Shown here piece after piece: positions 40,669 to 48,960 of a stretch of DNA of 64,000 nt; position 1 is the stretch's first letter, and every line of letters begins with the position of its first letter. The position numbers and the translations under genes were made by a program. The notes beneath the pieces were generated by a model. The model searched no databases and was not told where the DNA came from. It saw only the letters and a list, made by a program, of their open reading frames with translations. Source of the DNA: Salinicola aestuarinus (lineage in GTDB: Bacteria; Pseudomonadota; Gammaproteobacteria; Pseudomonadales; Halomonadaceae); assembly GCF_003206645.1 (NCBI RefSeq), contig NZ_PZJP01000002.1:62205-126204 (forward strand), read 5' to 3'.

Positions 40669-40968
40669 TCAGCGTTTACGGCCTCGACTGGCCTTGTAGA
40701 GCGCCTTGCCACGGTTGTACATCAAAAAGCCCGTCATGACGCGGCGTAGCAGTCGGCCGGTCGATCGCGGCTTGCGAGCTGTTCGCATCGCAAAGAGGCT
40801 GCCCGCTGCCATTAGCGGCACCTTGAGCTGCGTCAGTTTTTCCCAACCACGATCGATGGGGGCAGTGGCGTCTCGCCACTCACGCATCGCCGCTGTGGTC
40901 TCCAGACGGTGCTGAAGAATCTGCTGCTCGATCGCCTCGATCTGCTGTTCACGGGTGCGCTCAGTCAT
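40669..40968 (-). CDS. yqjK: YqjK-like protein
   Basis: A 99-residue basic protein: a helical charged N-terminus (EQQIEAIEQQILQHRLE) and a C-terminal half rich in Lys/Arg (RTARKPRSTGRLLRRVMTG). Position after yqjD and yqjE and the matching length of E. coli YqjK (99) support the name more than the sequence itself. Its ATG overlaps the yqjE stop by 8 bases. Function unknown. Confidence 0.7.
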   Translation of the reverse strand: MTERTREQQIEAIEQQILQHRLETTAAMREWRDATAPIDRGWEKLTQLKVPLMAAGSLFAMRTARKPRSTGRLLRRVMTGFLMYNRGKALYKASRGRKR

Positions 40969-41341
40969 GCGACGGCTCCAGCGCCTGACGATCCCGCTCC
41001 AGATTGTTCAGCGTTGCGGCCATCAGTTTGCGTCGCTTCGCCACGCGTTTGGCGGACAGGATGAACCCCCCCGAGATCACGAAGAGCACCGCAGCGCAGA
41101 TCGCAATCGCCAGCAGGCGGTTATCTTCCCAGTACATCACCACGACCAGCAGAATCAGCATGCCGAGGGCAAAAGACAGCGTGATGAGGCCGGCGCCAGC
41201 GAGCAACAGCATGGTCAGCATGCGGTCGCGCTCGGCTTCCCATTCGACCACGGCGAGACGCAATCGCGTCTCGCCGCTGGCGATCAAGTTGGTGATCAGC
41301 CGCCGGGCGGCAGCGACCACGCTCTCCGCCGGCCCCGCCAT
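40961..41341 (-). CDS. yqjE: YqjE family (phage-holin-like, DUF1469) membrane protein
   Basis: A 126-residue protein with two adjacent membrane helices (about 43-68 and 74-97) after an amphipathic N-terminal part ([23 protein letters not shown]), typical of the YqjE holin-superfamily III group. The family name does not imply lysis; the function is unknown. Start and the yqjD stop share one base (TAATG). Confidence 0.85.
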   Translation of the reverse strand: MAGPAESVVAAARRLITNLIASGETRLRLAVVEWEAERDRMLTMLLLAGAGLITLSFALGMLILLVVVMYWEDNRLLAIAICAAVLFVISGGFILSAKRVAKRRKLMAATLNNLERDRQALEPSHD

Positions 41342-41700
41342 TAGCTACGCCCCAGCAGCAGCCCCAGTACGACGCCGGCTGCAGCGCCAATACCGATGCT
41401 GGTCCACGGCTTTTCGTGCACGTAGCGGTCGGTGGCGTCCATCTGATCACGCGCCGATGAAGAGATCGCCTCTCCCCGTGCTTCGAGGCTGGCGCGAGTC
41501 TCCTGCAGGCGCTGCTGCGCGCGGTCGCGAAGCTCTGCGAGGTTGCCGCGGGAGTCGTCGGCCGTCGCGTGAATCAGCTCTTCCACCGTATGGGAGAGAT
41601 TGCGCAGGTCTTCCTTGAGCTGCTGGGTCGACGCTTCTCGTTCGCGCCCGGCATTTTGTCCATATTCGGAAGCGTTACCGCCGACGGGTTGCATGGTCAT
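41341..41700 (-). CDS. yqjD: YqjD/ElaB family ribosome-associated membrane protein (DUF883)
   Basis: A 119-residue protein: a coiled helical region (QQLKEDLRNLSHTVEELIHA, RDRAQQRLQETRASLEARG) and the C-terminal anchor KPWTSIGIGAAAGVVLGLLLG. E. coli YqjD tethers ribosomes to the inner membrane in stationary phase. ATG at 41700 has AGAGGA upstream; a longer frame is not supported. First gene of a yqjD-yqjE-yqjK operon as in E. coli. Confidence 0.88.
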   Translation of the reverse strand: MTMQPVGGNASEYGQNAGREREASTQQLKEDLRNLSHTVEELIHATADDSRGNLAELRDRAQQRLQETRASLEARGEAISSSARDQMDATDRYVHEKPWTSIGIGAAAGVVLGLLLGRS

Positions 41701-41790
41701 GTGTGTCGTCCTCTGACAGTCGATTGGCGCAGTGCCGGTTGGCAGGGTTGCGCATGGCACGGTTCAGCATAGTCAGATGGTACGGCCGCA

Positions 41791-42717
41791 TCAACGCGTG
41801 CCGGGAATCCCGGCGAGAAAGGTGTTGATGCTGAACCCCAGACCGATGCGCTGAACGTCGTTACTGTAGTCGATCAGGCTTTCACCGTAGCCACGGTAGT
41901 ACTGAACGTAACCGCGTACCTTGCCGAACAGCGGGAACGAGTAGTCGATCTGACCGCCGTAGTTGTTCTTGCCGGGGTTCCCTCGAACCATCAGCGACAG
42001 CTCTTGTTCGCCAATCGCTTTCACGACGGTGATGTCCCCGTAGCCGATGTAATTCTCGAGATCCGGATTGTCGTCATTGTCGTCTTTCTCGGGCACCCGC
42101 CAGTGCGGCATCACGCTCACGGCCCAGTCCCCACGCTCGAAGATGGCCTCTGCATAGAACCGGTTCCAGCTACGTGACAGCGGGTCGGACCGGCCGTTCG
42201 ACTGATGCGCGAACCCTAGACGATTGATCGTGTTGGTCCAGCCAAAGAGGGTGGCTCTGTTGTCGAAGCTGATAAACGCCTCGGGCTCGTAGTTGGTCTC
42301 CCGGAAGGGCGCTGATGCCTCCGAGTTATAGGCCTGCCACCAGCTGCGTTGGGTATAGGCAAAGAACAGGTCACCGCTGGAGTTGAAGATGTCGTCGAGC
42401 AGCTTGACCTTGAAGCTCAACTGGAACTTGATCTCCGTCTTGTCGACATCGCCGTCTGTCGAGATCTCCTCGAAATCCGAGTAGTCCGGATTGGTGTTGT
42501 AGGTCCACGGCATGATGTAGTTTCGGCGATAGGTCGTGATCGCCAGTGGGTTCTCCGCCGTTTCTGCTTCGAGCGTGCGCCGTGTGTCGGCCAGATCATT
42601 GGCCTGCTGAACCGGATCTTCAGGGGCTGAGGTCGCGGTCTGAGCTTGCACTGTCGGCGCCGCGAGCGCCCCGAGTAGAACGAGGGCGGGAGTGGGCAGG
42701 TAACGGCGGAGTGTCAT
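41791..42717 (-). CDS. pldA: Outer-membrane phospholipase A (OMPLA)
   Basis: An integral outer-membrane beta-barrel enzyme that hydrolyses phospholipids misplaced in the outer leaflet when it dimerises with calcium. The 308-residue precursor has a signal peptide ending VQA-Q (25-26). The catalytic triad is H171 and S173 in AHQSNGRSDP and N185 in SRSWNRFY, with the same residue spacing as H142-S144-N156 of E. coli. Alternating hydrophobic strands run to the C-terminus. The start was moved in from a longer open frame because of the signal peptide. Divergent from mscK. Confidence 0.95.
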   Translation of the reverse strand: MTLRRYLPTPALVLLGALAAPTVQAQTATSAPEDPVQQANDLADTRRTLEAETAENPLAITTYRRNYIMPWTYNTNPDYSDFEEISTDGDVDKTEIKFQLSFKVKLLDDIFNSSGDLFFAYTQRSWWQAYNSEASAPFRETNYEPEAFISFDNRATLFGWTNTINRLGFAHQSNGRSDPLSRSWNRFYAEAIFERGDWAVSVMPHWRVPEKDDNDDNPDLENYIGYGDITVVKAIGEQELSLMVRGNPGKNNYGGQIDYSFPLFGKVRGYVQYYRGYGESLIDYSNDVQRIGLGFSINTFLAGIPGTR

Positions 42718-42876
42718 GGGCGATCCTGTCTGATGATCCAAGTAGTGTTTTCGGCCGCGGGTTCGGCGCCTGCAGCCTTTATCGGGCGGCCGGGGCGCCG
42801 GTTTAGCGACGATTTCTAACATTTCGGCTAGGGAAAGCAACTTTCTCGTCAAGGCCGAGCGCTCACCGGTATATCG

Positions 42877-42920
42877 GCCGAGCCGTGCATCGTTGAAAGT
42901 CGCCAACGATACGGCTCGGC
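42877..42920. repeat. Long imperfect inverted repeat between pldA and mscK
   Basis: Outer arms GCCGAGCCGT (42877-42886) and ACGGCTCGGC (42911-42920) pair perfectly; inner arms ATCGTTG (42889-42895) and CAACGAT (42904-42910) also pair. Only a 2-base GC bulge interrupts 17 base pairs, with an 8-base loop. It lies in the divergent promoter region, about 90 bases from mscK and 160 from pldA. No T run follows on either strand, so it is not an ordinary terminator. Confidence 0.8.
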
Positions 42921-43007
42921 ATCCTGCAATGCTGGCGCTAAACTCCGCCACCAGAATGCGGTGTCGGGCGTTGAGACCTCCGGCATAACAGCGATGAAGG
43001 AGTCGGC

Positions 43008-46000
43008 ATGGTGGATCATTCGGCGGCGCGGCCTGCGAGAGTTGGCGTCGTACGTTCTGGGGAGGGAGCGAACGCCGAGCGTCGCGCCGACCCGGGCAAA
43101 TGGCTGACGGCAAAGCGTATCACGTTCGCTTTGCTGGCATTGTGCATACTCCTTGCATGCGCGGGCGTGCAGGCGCAGTCCACGAGTGATCTGCCGTCGC
43201 GTCAGACCCTCGAAAAGACGCGGGATCGGCTCGCCGCGATTGAGGCGCCCAGCGAGTCGCAGCAGGAGGACAAGGAAGCCACGCGCGCGGCGCTCGAAAC
43301 GCTCGATCAGCTCGAAGCCGCGCGTGATGAGTTGGCGACGCTCGAGAAGAATGTCCAGCAGGCGCCCGAGCAGGTGCGTGAACTCAAGCGCCAGCTCGCC
43401 GAGCTGGGCGACAGCTCCGCGCCCACGGCCGATGCGCTCGACGAACTCTCGGCGGAGGCGCTAGCCAACCGAACGCGTGACTCGCTCGACCGACTCGAAT
43501 CGCTCCAGAACCAGTTGGCGTCGGTCAAGGCGCGGCTGATCAGCGCCGAGACGCTTCCCGAGCGCGCCCAGGCCCAGATGGCGCAGGCCATGCGCCAGGC
43601 CGAGGCGGCACGGTCGGAGCTCCAAACCCCCAGCGATGACGAAGAGGCCGGTACCTTCGAGCCGAAACAGGCCCGCTATCAACTGCAGCTCGCCCTCGCC
43701 GAGCTCCAGGCTGACTACCACAGCCGGGAGCTATCCAATAACACCCAGATGCGCGAGCTCGATGCCGCCCGACGGGATCTGATCGAGCGGCGTATCGCGC
43801 TGGAGCAGGCGCGACTGGAATCCCTGCAGGCGGCGCTGGACCGGGCTCGGCGCGAGCAGTCCGAGCAGGCGGTTGCCGACATCAGCGCGGAGGATGCCGA
43901 GGCGATCGCCAACCATCCGGTGCTCAGCGATATCCAGAAAACCAACCGCTCGCTCAGCGACCGGCTGCTCGAGGTGACCGATCGCACCAATGAGCTGATC
44001 CGAGAGGCGATCAGCGCGCGTTCGGGGCTGGATCGTGTCCGCCAGGTAAAGCGCACGCTCAACCAGCAGATCGATGCGGTGCGCGGTAGTCCATTGCTGT
44101 CGCGGATTCTCAATGAGCAGCGCCGGGCGCTGCCGGAGGTCGATACGCTCGGCGGACTTCAGGAGGAGATCGCCGAGACTCGGCTGAGTCAGTTCGATCT
44201 GGTGAATCGCCGTGAGTCGTTGAATGACCCGCGCTCACTCGCCGAGCAGAGTCTCGAAAACGCGGATATTGACGTCACCCCCTCGATGGAGAGCGCGCTG
44301 ACCGAGCTCTACCGCTCGCGGAGTGACATTCTGGAGCAGCTCGATCGTGAGTACGGCAATTTGCTGACGGTGGCGATCGACGTTCAGCTCAATCAAGAGC
44401 AGCTCGCTGACATCACACGCTCGCTACGTGCGGTGATCGAGGAACAGCTTTTCTGGGTCGCCAGCGGGCGCCCGCTCACGCTCGGCTGGTGGCGCGAGGC
44501 GCCGGGCAATCTCGCCGCGCAGGTGAGTCGCGGCGAGTGGCAGGGCGCCGTGGCGAGCCTATGGCAGTGGCCGGGGCTGCACGCACTGGCGGTAACGCCA
44601 CTGTTGCTGCTGGCGGCGGGGCTTCTGCTTCTGCGCCGACGAATCAAGGCGCGGCTGCTGACGCTGCATGATCAGATCGGCCGGCTCAAGCGGGACACGC
44701 AGATGCATACCCCGCGGGCGATTCTCTTGAACCTGCTGCTGGCCGCGCACGGTCCGCTGCTGCTGTCGGCACTCGGCGGGCTTTTGCGCTTCGGCGATGA
44801 TCCCTTCGCTCTGCGCTTGGGTAGCGCCGTCCTGCAGCTCGCGCTTGCCTGGGGCGTATTGGGGTGGGCACGGCGGCTGCTGGTCGCCGACGGCGTCGCG
44901 ACTCGGCATTTTCACTGGTCGAGCGGCTACGTCGGCCAGCTGCGTCGGCTGGTGTTCTGGCTGGGCATTACGTTGATCCCGATCATTCTGATCAGCGGGA
45001 CCTCGCCGGGGAGTCAGGCCGATCTCTCCAACCGCCCGGTGTCGCTGCTACTGCTGCTGAGTGGCCTTCTGGCGATGAGCTGGGTACTGGTACGGCTGAT
45101 CCTTGCCCACGTCCCCTATTTCGGCCTCAAGCTCTTCCGACTGCTGCTCGGTCTGGCGCTGGCGCTGGTGCCCCTGATCCTCGCCGGCCTCGTCGCTCTC
45201 GGCTATGAATATGCAACGCTCAAGCTGATCGGTCGCTTCGTGACCTCGGTCTATGTCTTCGGGCTCTGGATCCTGGTCGAGGCGACCGTGGTGCGCGGCC
45301 TGGCGGTGGCACAGCGGCGTCTTGCCTATCGCCGGGCGGTGGCGCGACGTCGCGCGCAGATCCAGGAAGGCGCCGAGGGCGGCCTCGAGGTCGTCGAGGA
45401 GCCGCCGCTGGATATGGAACAGATCAACCAGCAGTCGTTGCGACTCTCCAAACTGATTCTGTTCATCGCGTTCACGTTCGTCTTCTATCTGATCTGGTCG
45501 GATCTGCTCGCGGTCTTCACCTATCTCGACGGCGTCACTGTCTGGGAAATTCAGCATGGGCAGGGCGATGCACTGACCCTGAATCCGATCACCGTCGCCG
45601 ACGTTCTGATCGCCCTGGTGACCGTGGCGCTGACGATGATAATGGCGCGCAATCTACCGGGGCTTCTGGAAGTCATGGTGCTCTCGCGGCTATCGCTCAA
45701 GCAGGGCAGCGCCTATGCGATCTCGTCGTTGCTCTCCTACACCATCGTCGGCACGGGGGTGGTTGCCTCGCTGGGGACGCTCGGGGTCTCCTGGGACAAG
45801 CTGCAGTGGCTTGTCGCCGCGCTCGGCGTCGGGTTGGGTTTCGGGCTGCAGGAGATCTTCGCCAACTTCATCTCGGGTCTGATCATTCTGTTCGAGCGGC
45901 CCATGCGGATCGGAGACACCATTACCCTCGGCCAGCTTCACGGGTCGGTGAGCCGGATTCGGATTCGCGCGACCACGGTCACCGATTTCGATCGCAAGGA

Positions 46001-46550
46001 GATCATCATCCCCAACAAGACGTTCGTCACCGATCAGCTCATCAACTGGTCGCTTTCCGACAACGTCACTCGCGTGGTGCTGACCTACGGAGTCGCCCAT
46101 GGCTCCGATCTCGACGAAGTCCATCGCCTGCTGCGCCAGGTTGCCGACGACAATCGCCGAGTGCTGCGCGATCCGGAGCCACAGGTGTTCTGTATCAGCT
46201 ATGGGCCGACGGCGTTCAACTTCGAGCTGCGAATCTTCGTCAACGACCTGCTCGACCGCCTCTACGCCAGCGATGAGATCAATCGCCGACTCGACCAGCT
46301 CTTCAAGGAGCACGGTGTCCGCGTCGCGTTCAACCAGATGGATGTCTGGCTACACAATGATGAAGGTCAGTCGGCCTGGGTGCAGCGCCAGACGGCGGCG
46401 CGAGAGCTTGGCGCGACGGAGGAAGCGACCCAGCCCGCGCCGGGGCCGCGAACGGCGCGCAGCGGCGACGACGGCAACCTGGATGCTCCCACGGCCGGTG
46501 ATGGCGTAGGTGATGGCGGGGGCGAGGGTGGAGGTGACGGCGGCCGCTAA
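43008..46550 (+). CDS. mscK: MscK/KefA-type giant mechanosensitive channel
   Basis: An inner-membrane tension-gated channel releasing potassium or solutes on hypo-osmotic shock. The 1180-residue protein has an N-terminal signal/anchor (ITFALLALCILLACAGVQA), a long periplasmic coiled-coil domain (about 60-500), around eleven membrane helices, and the MscS pore and beta domain near the end (LGVGLGFGLQEIFANFISGLIIL, TTVTDFDRKEIIIPNK). A Gly/Asp-rich tail (GVGDGGGEGGGDGGR) is extra. Starts with AAGGAG in front of ATG. In a halophile it would protect cells against dilution shock (inference). Confidence 0.94.
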   Translation: MVDHSAARPARVGVVRSGEGANAERRADPGKWLTAKRITFALLALCILLACAGVQAQSTSDLPSRQTLEKTRDRLAAIEAPSESQQEDKEATRAALETLDQLEAARDELATLEKNVQQAPEQVRELKRQLAELGDSSAPTADALDELSAEALANRTRDSLDRLESLQNQLASVKARLISAETLPERAQAQMAQAMRQAEAARSELQTPSDDEEAGTFEPKQARYQLQLALAELQADYHSRELSNNTQMRELDAARRDLIERRIALEQARLESLQAALDRARREQSEQAVADISAEDAEAIANHPVLSDIQKTNRSLSDRLLEVTDRTNELIREAISARSGLDRVRQVKRTLNQQIDAVRGSPLLSRILNEQRRALPEVDTLGGLQEEIAETRLSQFDLVNRRESLNDPRSLAEQSLENADIDVTPSMESALTELYRSRSDILEQLDREYGNLLTVAIDVQLNQEQLADITRSLRAVIEEQLFWVASGRPLTLGWWREAPGNLAAQVSRGEWQGAVASLWQWPGLHALAVTPLLLLAAGLLLLRRRIKARLLTLHDQIGRLKRDTQMHTPRAILLNLLLAAHGPLLLSALGGLLRFGDDPFALRLGSAVLQLALAWGVLGWARRLLVADGVATRHFHWSSGYVGQLRRLVFWLGITLIPIILISGTSPGSQADLSNRPVSLLLLLSGLLAMSWVLVRLILAHVPYFGLKLFRLLLGLALALVPLILAGLVALGYEYATLKLIGRFVTSVYVFGLWILVEATVVRGLAVAQRRLAYRRAVARRRAQIQEGAEGGLEVVEEPPLDMEQINQQSLRLSKLILFIAFTFVFYLIWSDLLAVFTYLDGVTVWEIQHGQGDALTLNPITVADVLIALVTVALTMIMARNLPGLLEVMVLSRLSLKQGSAYAISSLLSYTIVGTGVVASLGTLGVSWDKLQWLVAALGVGLGFGLQEIFANFISGLIILFERPMRIGDTITLGQLHGSVSRIRIRATTVTDFDRKEIIIPNKTFVTDQLINWSLSDNVTRVVLTYGVAHGSDLDEVHRLLRQVADDNRRVLRDPEPQVFCISYGPTAFNFELRIFVNDLLDRLYASDEINRRLDQLFKEHGVRVAFNQMDVWLHNDEGQSAWVQRQTAARELGATEEATQPAPGPRTARSGDDGNLDAPTAGDGVGDGGGEGGGDGGR

Positions 46551-46628
46551 ATCGCGCTTGCCGGATAAGCGCTCGCACGGCGTGGCGTGACGCCGTCGAT
46601 CGATCGCGATGGGGTGGCGTTTTTCGAT

Positions 46629-46657
46629 ATGACAACTATATTTTCATACAGTATCGA
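46629..46657 (+). promoter_or_regulatory. Candidate promoter of the DUF3072 gene
   Basis: ATGACA, 17 bases, TATCGA in an AT-rich island 49 bases before the start codon. The -35 fits 5 of 6 positions, the -10 only 3 of 6. Confidence 0.35.
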
Positions 46658-46705
46658 TTGACGCCGTACTCTTCGCTCAGCCGAGCGATGACGCAAGGAG
46701 ATGAC

Positions 46706-46966
46706 ATGAGCGACAGCAAAGATGGTAACGACCCGCAGTCCGCAGACAATCAGCCGCCGAGCAGTGGTTCGCCGACCGGCAACGTCGAAAAGGATCCGGA
46801 AGACTGGGTCACCGGCGAGGAGAGCATGACCGGGGCTCAGCACTCGTATCTCAAGACGCTGTGTGAAGAGGCGGGCGTCGACTTCGACGAGAACATCACC
46901 AAGGCCCAGGCCTCTCAGCAGATCGACGAGCTCCAACAGAAGACCGGGCGCGGCGAGGATCATTGA
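46706..46966 (+). CDS. DUF3072 family small acidic protein
   Basis: An 86-residue soluble protein with a disordered, polar N-terminus and the conserved block EDWVTGEESMTGAQHSYLKT followed by LCEEAGVDF, which marks the DUF3072 family. Function unknown; the family is common in soil and halophilic bacteria. AAGGAG precedes the ATG. A terminator follows. Confidence 0.88.
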   Translation: MSDSKDGNDPQSADNQPPSSGSPTGNVEKDPEDWVTGEESMTGAQHSYLKTLCEEAGVDFDENITKAQASQQIDELQQKTGRGEDH

Positions 46967-47003
46967 ATCGCGCGGCTCGCCGGATGCCGAGTCCCAGCCC
47001 TCT

Positions 47004-47030
47004 AGCCCACCGAGATCGGTGGGCTTTTTT
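47004..47030 (+). terminator. Terminator after the DUF3072 gene
   Basis: AGCCCACCGA / TCGGTGGGCT stem followed by TTTTT, 38 bases after the stop. It also lies in front of the convergent tlyA end. Confidence 0.93.
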
Positions 47031-47047
47031 CATGGGATGCCGGGCGT

Positions 47048-47803
47048 TCAGCGCTTGACGGCGTGAAGCAGGAACTCGCGATTGCCGTCGCCGCCCTGAA
47101 TTGGGCTCTCCTGCCAGCCCCCGACGGTAAGTCCCAGCCCGTTGCATTGGCTTTCTAGCGTCTGGCGTACCTGGTCAAAGAGGGCCGCGTCGCGAACGAT
47201 GCCGCGGTCGTCCACTTTTCCCGGACCTACCTCGAACTGCGGCTTCACCAGCGAATAGAGTTCGCCGCCGTGGCGCAATACCTCGGCGATCCCGGGCAGT
47301 ATCAATGTCTGCGAGATGAACGAGACGTCCATGACGACCGCATCGATCCCTTCGGGGGCCAGCTCGGCGATCCGCGCGTGCGGCAGGTCCCGTGCGTTGG
47401 TTCCCTCTAGGCAGCTCACCCGGGGATCGTCACGCAGCGTCTCCACCAGCTGACCATGGCCGACCTCAATGCCGATCACGTGGCGTGCTCCGTAACGCAG
47501 GGCGCAGTCGGTGAAGCCACCGGTGGACTGACCGATATCCAGCACCGTGAGACCGTCGAGTCGACGCTGCCGGGCCTCGAGCAGCGCTTCCAGCTTGAGC
47601 CCGGCACGCGAGACGTAGCGCTCCTCGGGAGAGTCGACGATTGCGACTTCCGTGCTCTCCGGGAGCTTCTCGCCCGGTTTGGTCGCGACGCGCCAGCGCT
47701 CGCCCTCATGGACACGAAGGCTCACGTAGCCGTCGCGAATCAGCCGCTGCGCGCGGGTGCGCGAACGGACGTGGGCGGTGACAAGTTGATCAAGACGTTT
47801 CAA
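47048..47803 (-). CDS. tlyA: TlyA family rRNA 2'-O-methyltransferase / hemolysin-like protein
   Basis: A 251-residue protein with an N-terminal S4 RNA-binding domain (MKRLDQLVTAHVRSRTRAQRL) and an FtsJ-type Rossmann methyltransferase domain (VLDIGQSTGGFTDCAL, SAM site). In mycobacteria TlyA 2'-O-methylates 16S and 23S rRNA and makes cells capreomycin-sensitive. Start: TTG at 47803, whose TTGA overlaps the stop of the upstream binding-protein gene; the first ATG of the frame lies inside that gene and adds 29 unrelated residues. Last gene of the tctDE operon, which is an unexpected place for it. Confidence 0.9.
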   Translation of the reverse strand: MKRLDQLVTAHVRSRTRAQRLIRDGYVSLRVHEGERWRVATKPGEKLPESTEVAIVDSPEERYVSRAGLKLEALLEARQRRLDGLTVLDIGQSTGGFTDCALRYGARHVIGIEVGHGQLVETLRDDPRVSCLEGTNARDLPHARIAELAPEGIDAVVMDVSFISQTLILPGIAEVLRHGGELYSLVKPQFEVGPGKVDDRGIVRDAALFDQVRQTLESQCNGLGLTVGGWQESPIQGGDGNREFLLHAVKR

Positions 47804-48960
47804 GGCGAGGCAGGCTCCTGAGTCGGTTCGAGAGTCGAGGTGAGTGAGGCGGATGGCTCTGGCGGATGGTTGTCGAAGGCCTGTCGCCACTGCTCGAGCA
47901 GCGCCTGGCGCTTGAGTGTATCCAGAGGCGCCAGCAGTCCGGGACCGATGCGCACCGGGCGGATTGCATCACCTAGCGTATCGCGCAGGGCATTGGCAGT
48001 TCCCAGGCCGGTGATGCCAGGATGCACCGCGCCCAGGGACGTTTCGGTCGCGATCAGGCGCTGGGCCGGCTCGCCGAGCAGGTAGTCGACGAAGCGCTCG
48101 GCCGTCCGTGGGTGCGGGGCGTCGCGCAGGGTCATCACCATCCGCTGCAACACCAGCGCATAGTCACGGGGCACCACGATTTCGAGTTCCGGATGCGCGT
48201 TGACGTAGGACTGCGCGTAGGAGCCAATCAGGTTGTAGCCGATCCAGTAGCGTCCGTCGCTCAATCCTTCCAGCATCGCGGAGGTCGTCGTTTCCAGCGC
48301 CGCCTCGCTGCGCCCGAGCGCCTCCACCAGCGCCCAGTAGCGGGCCGAGATTCGGGCGTCCTCGACGGCGTAGGTATAGCCCGCGCCGCTGAGTCGAGGG
48401 TCGTAGGTGACCACGCGGCCACGCAGCGGCTCGGGCATCTCCTCCAGTCGCTCGAGGAGCTCGGCGTGGCTACGCGGCGGGGCCATGCGCGCGGCGAGGT
48501 CGCGGCGATAGACCATCACGATGGGTTCGAAGGTGACGCCGAAGAGCTCTTGACGCCAGCGCGCCCAGGCGGGCCAGGCGCTGGCCATCGCCGTCTCGAG
48601 GGGGGCGGACAACCCGTCGTTGGCGAGCTGAAACTGCCACGGCATCGCCGGCGAGATCAGCACATCGGCCTCCGGCCTGGCGTGCTGCTGTCTTACCCGG
48701 GCATGAAGCTCGATGCTCTGAAGGTTGTGGTAGACGATATCGACATCCGGATTGCGGCGGTGGAAATCCGCGAGCAGCGGTCGCATCTGCGGCATGTCCA
48801 GCACGCCGTAGATCACCAGCGGGCGGGCGTCGGCGGCGTCGTTCACTAGATGCAGGGTGTCCGCTGGCGCCGGCACGGGCGCAAGCAGCCACACGGTGAG
48901 CAGTGAGGCAACCGGCATCGTAAGACGACGTGGGATAGCTTGCCGAGGCGCGCAGCGCAT
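47800..48960 (-). CDS. Periplasmic solute-binding protein coupled to TctE
   Basis: A 386-residue family-1/6-type (ferric-binding-like) extracellular solute-binding protein. It has a signal peptide (PRRLTMPVASLLTVWLLAPVPAPA-like, cleaved near residue 33), then PLVIYGVLDMPQMRPLLADF and DVLISPAMPWQFQLANDG. The ATG at 48960 shares a base with the kinase stop (TGATG); an ATG 30 bases further up is less likely. No ABC permease or ATPase gene is near, so it probably senses or presents ligand to TctE rather than feeding an ABC transporter (inference from context). Overlaps tlyA by 4 bases. Confidence 0.85.
   Translation of the reverse strand: MRCAPRQAIPRRLTMPVASLLTVWLLAPVPAPADTLHLVNDAADARPLVIYGVLDMPQMRPLLADFHRRNPDVDIVYHNLQSIELHARVRQQHARPEADVLISPAMPWQFQLANDGLSAPLETAMASAWPAWARWRQELFGVTFEPIVMVYRRDLAARMAPPRSHAELLERLEEMPEPLRGRVVTYDPRLSGAGYTYAVEDARISARYWALVEALGRSEAALETTTSAMLEGLSDGRYWIGYNLIGSYAQSYVNAHPELEIVVPRDYALVLQRMVMTLRDAPHPRTAERFVDYLLGEPAQRLIATETSLGAVHPGITGLGTANALRDTLGDAIRPVRIGPGLLAPLDTLKRQALLEQWRQAFDNHPPEPSASLTSTLEPTQEPASP

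Noticed and set aside
42718-43113. 132-residue N-terminal extension of PldA
   Set aside because: It overlaps the mscK start and precedes a clear signal peptide that must be N-terminal.
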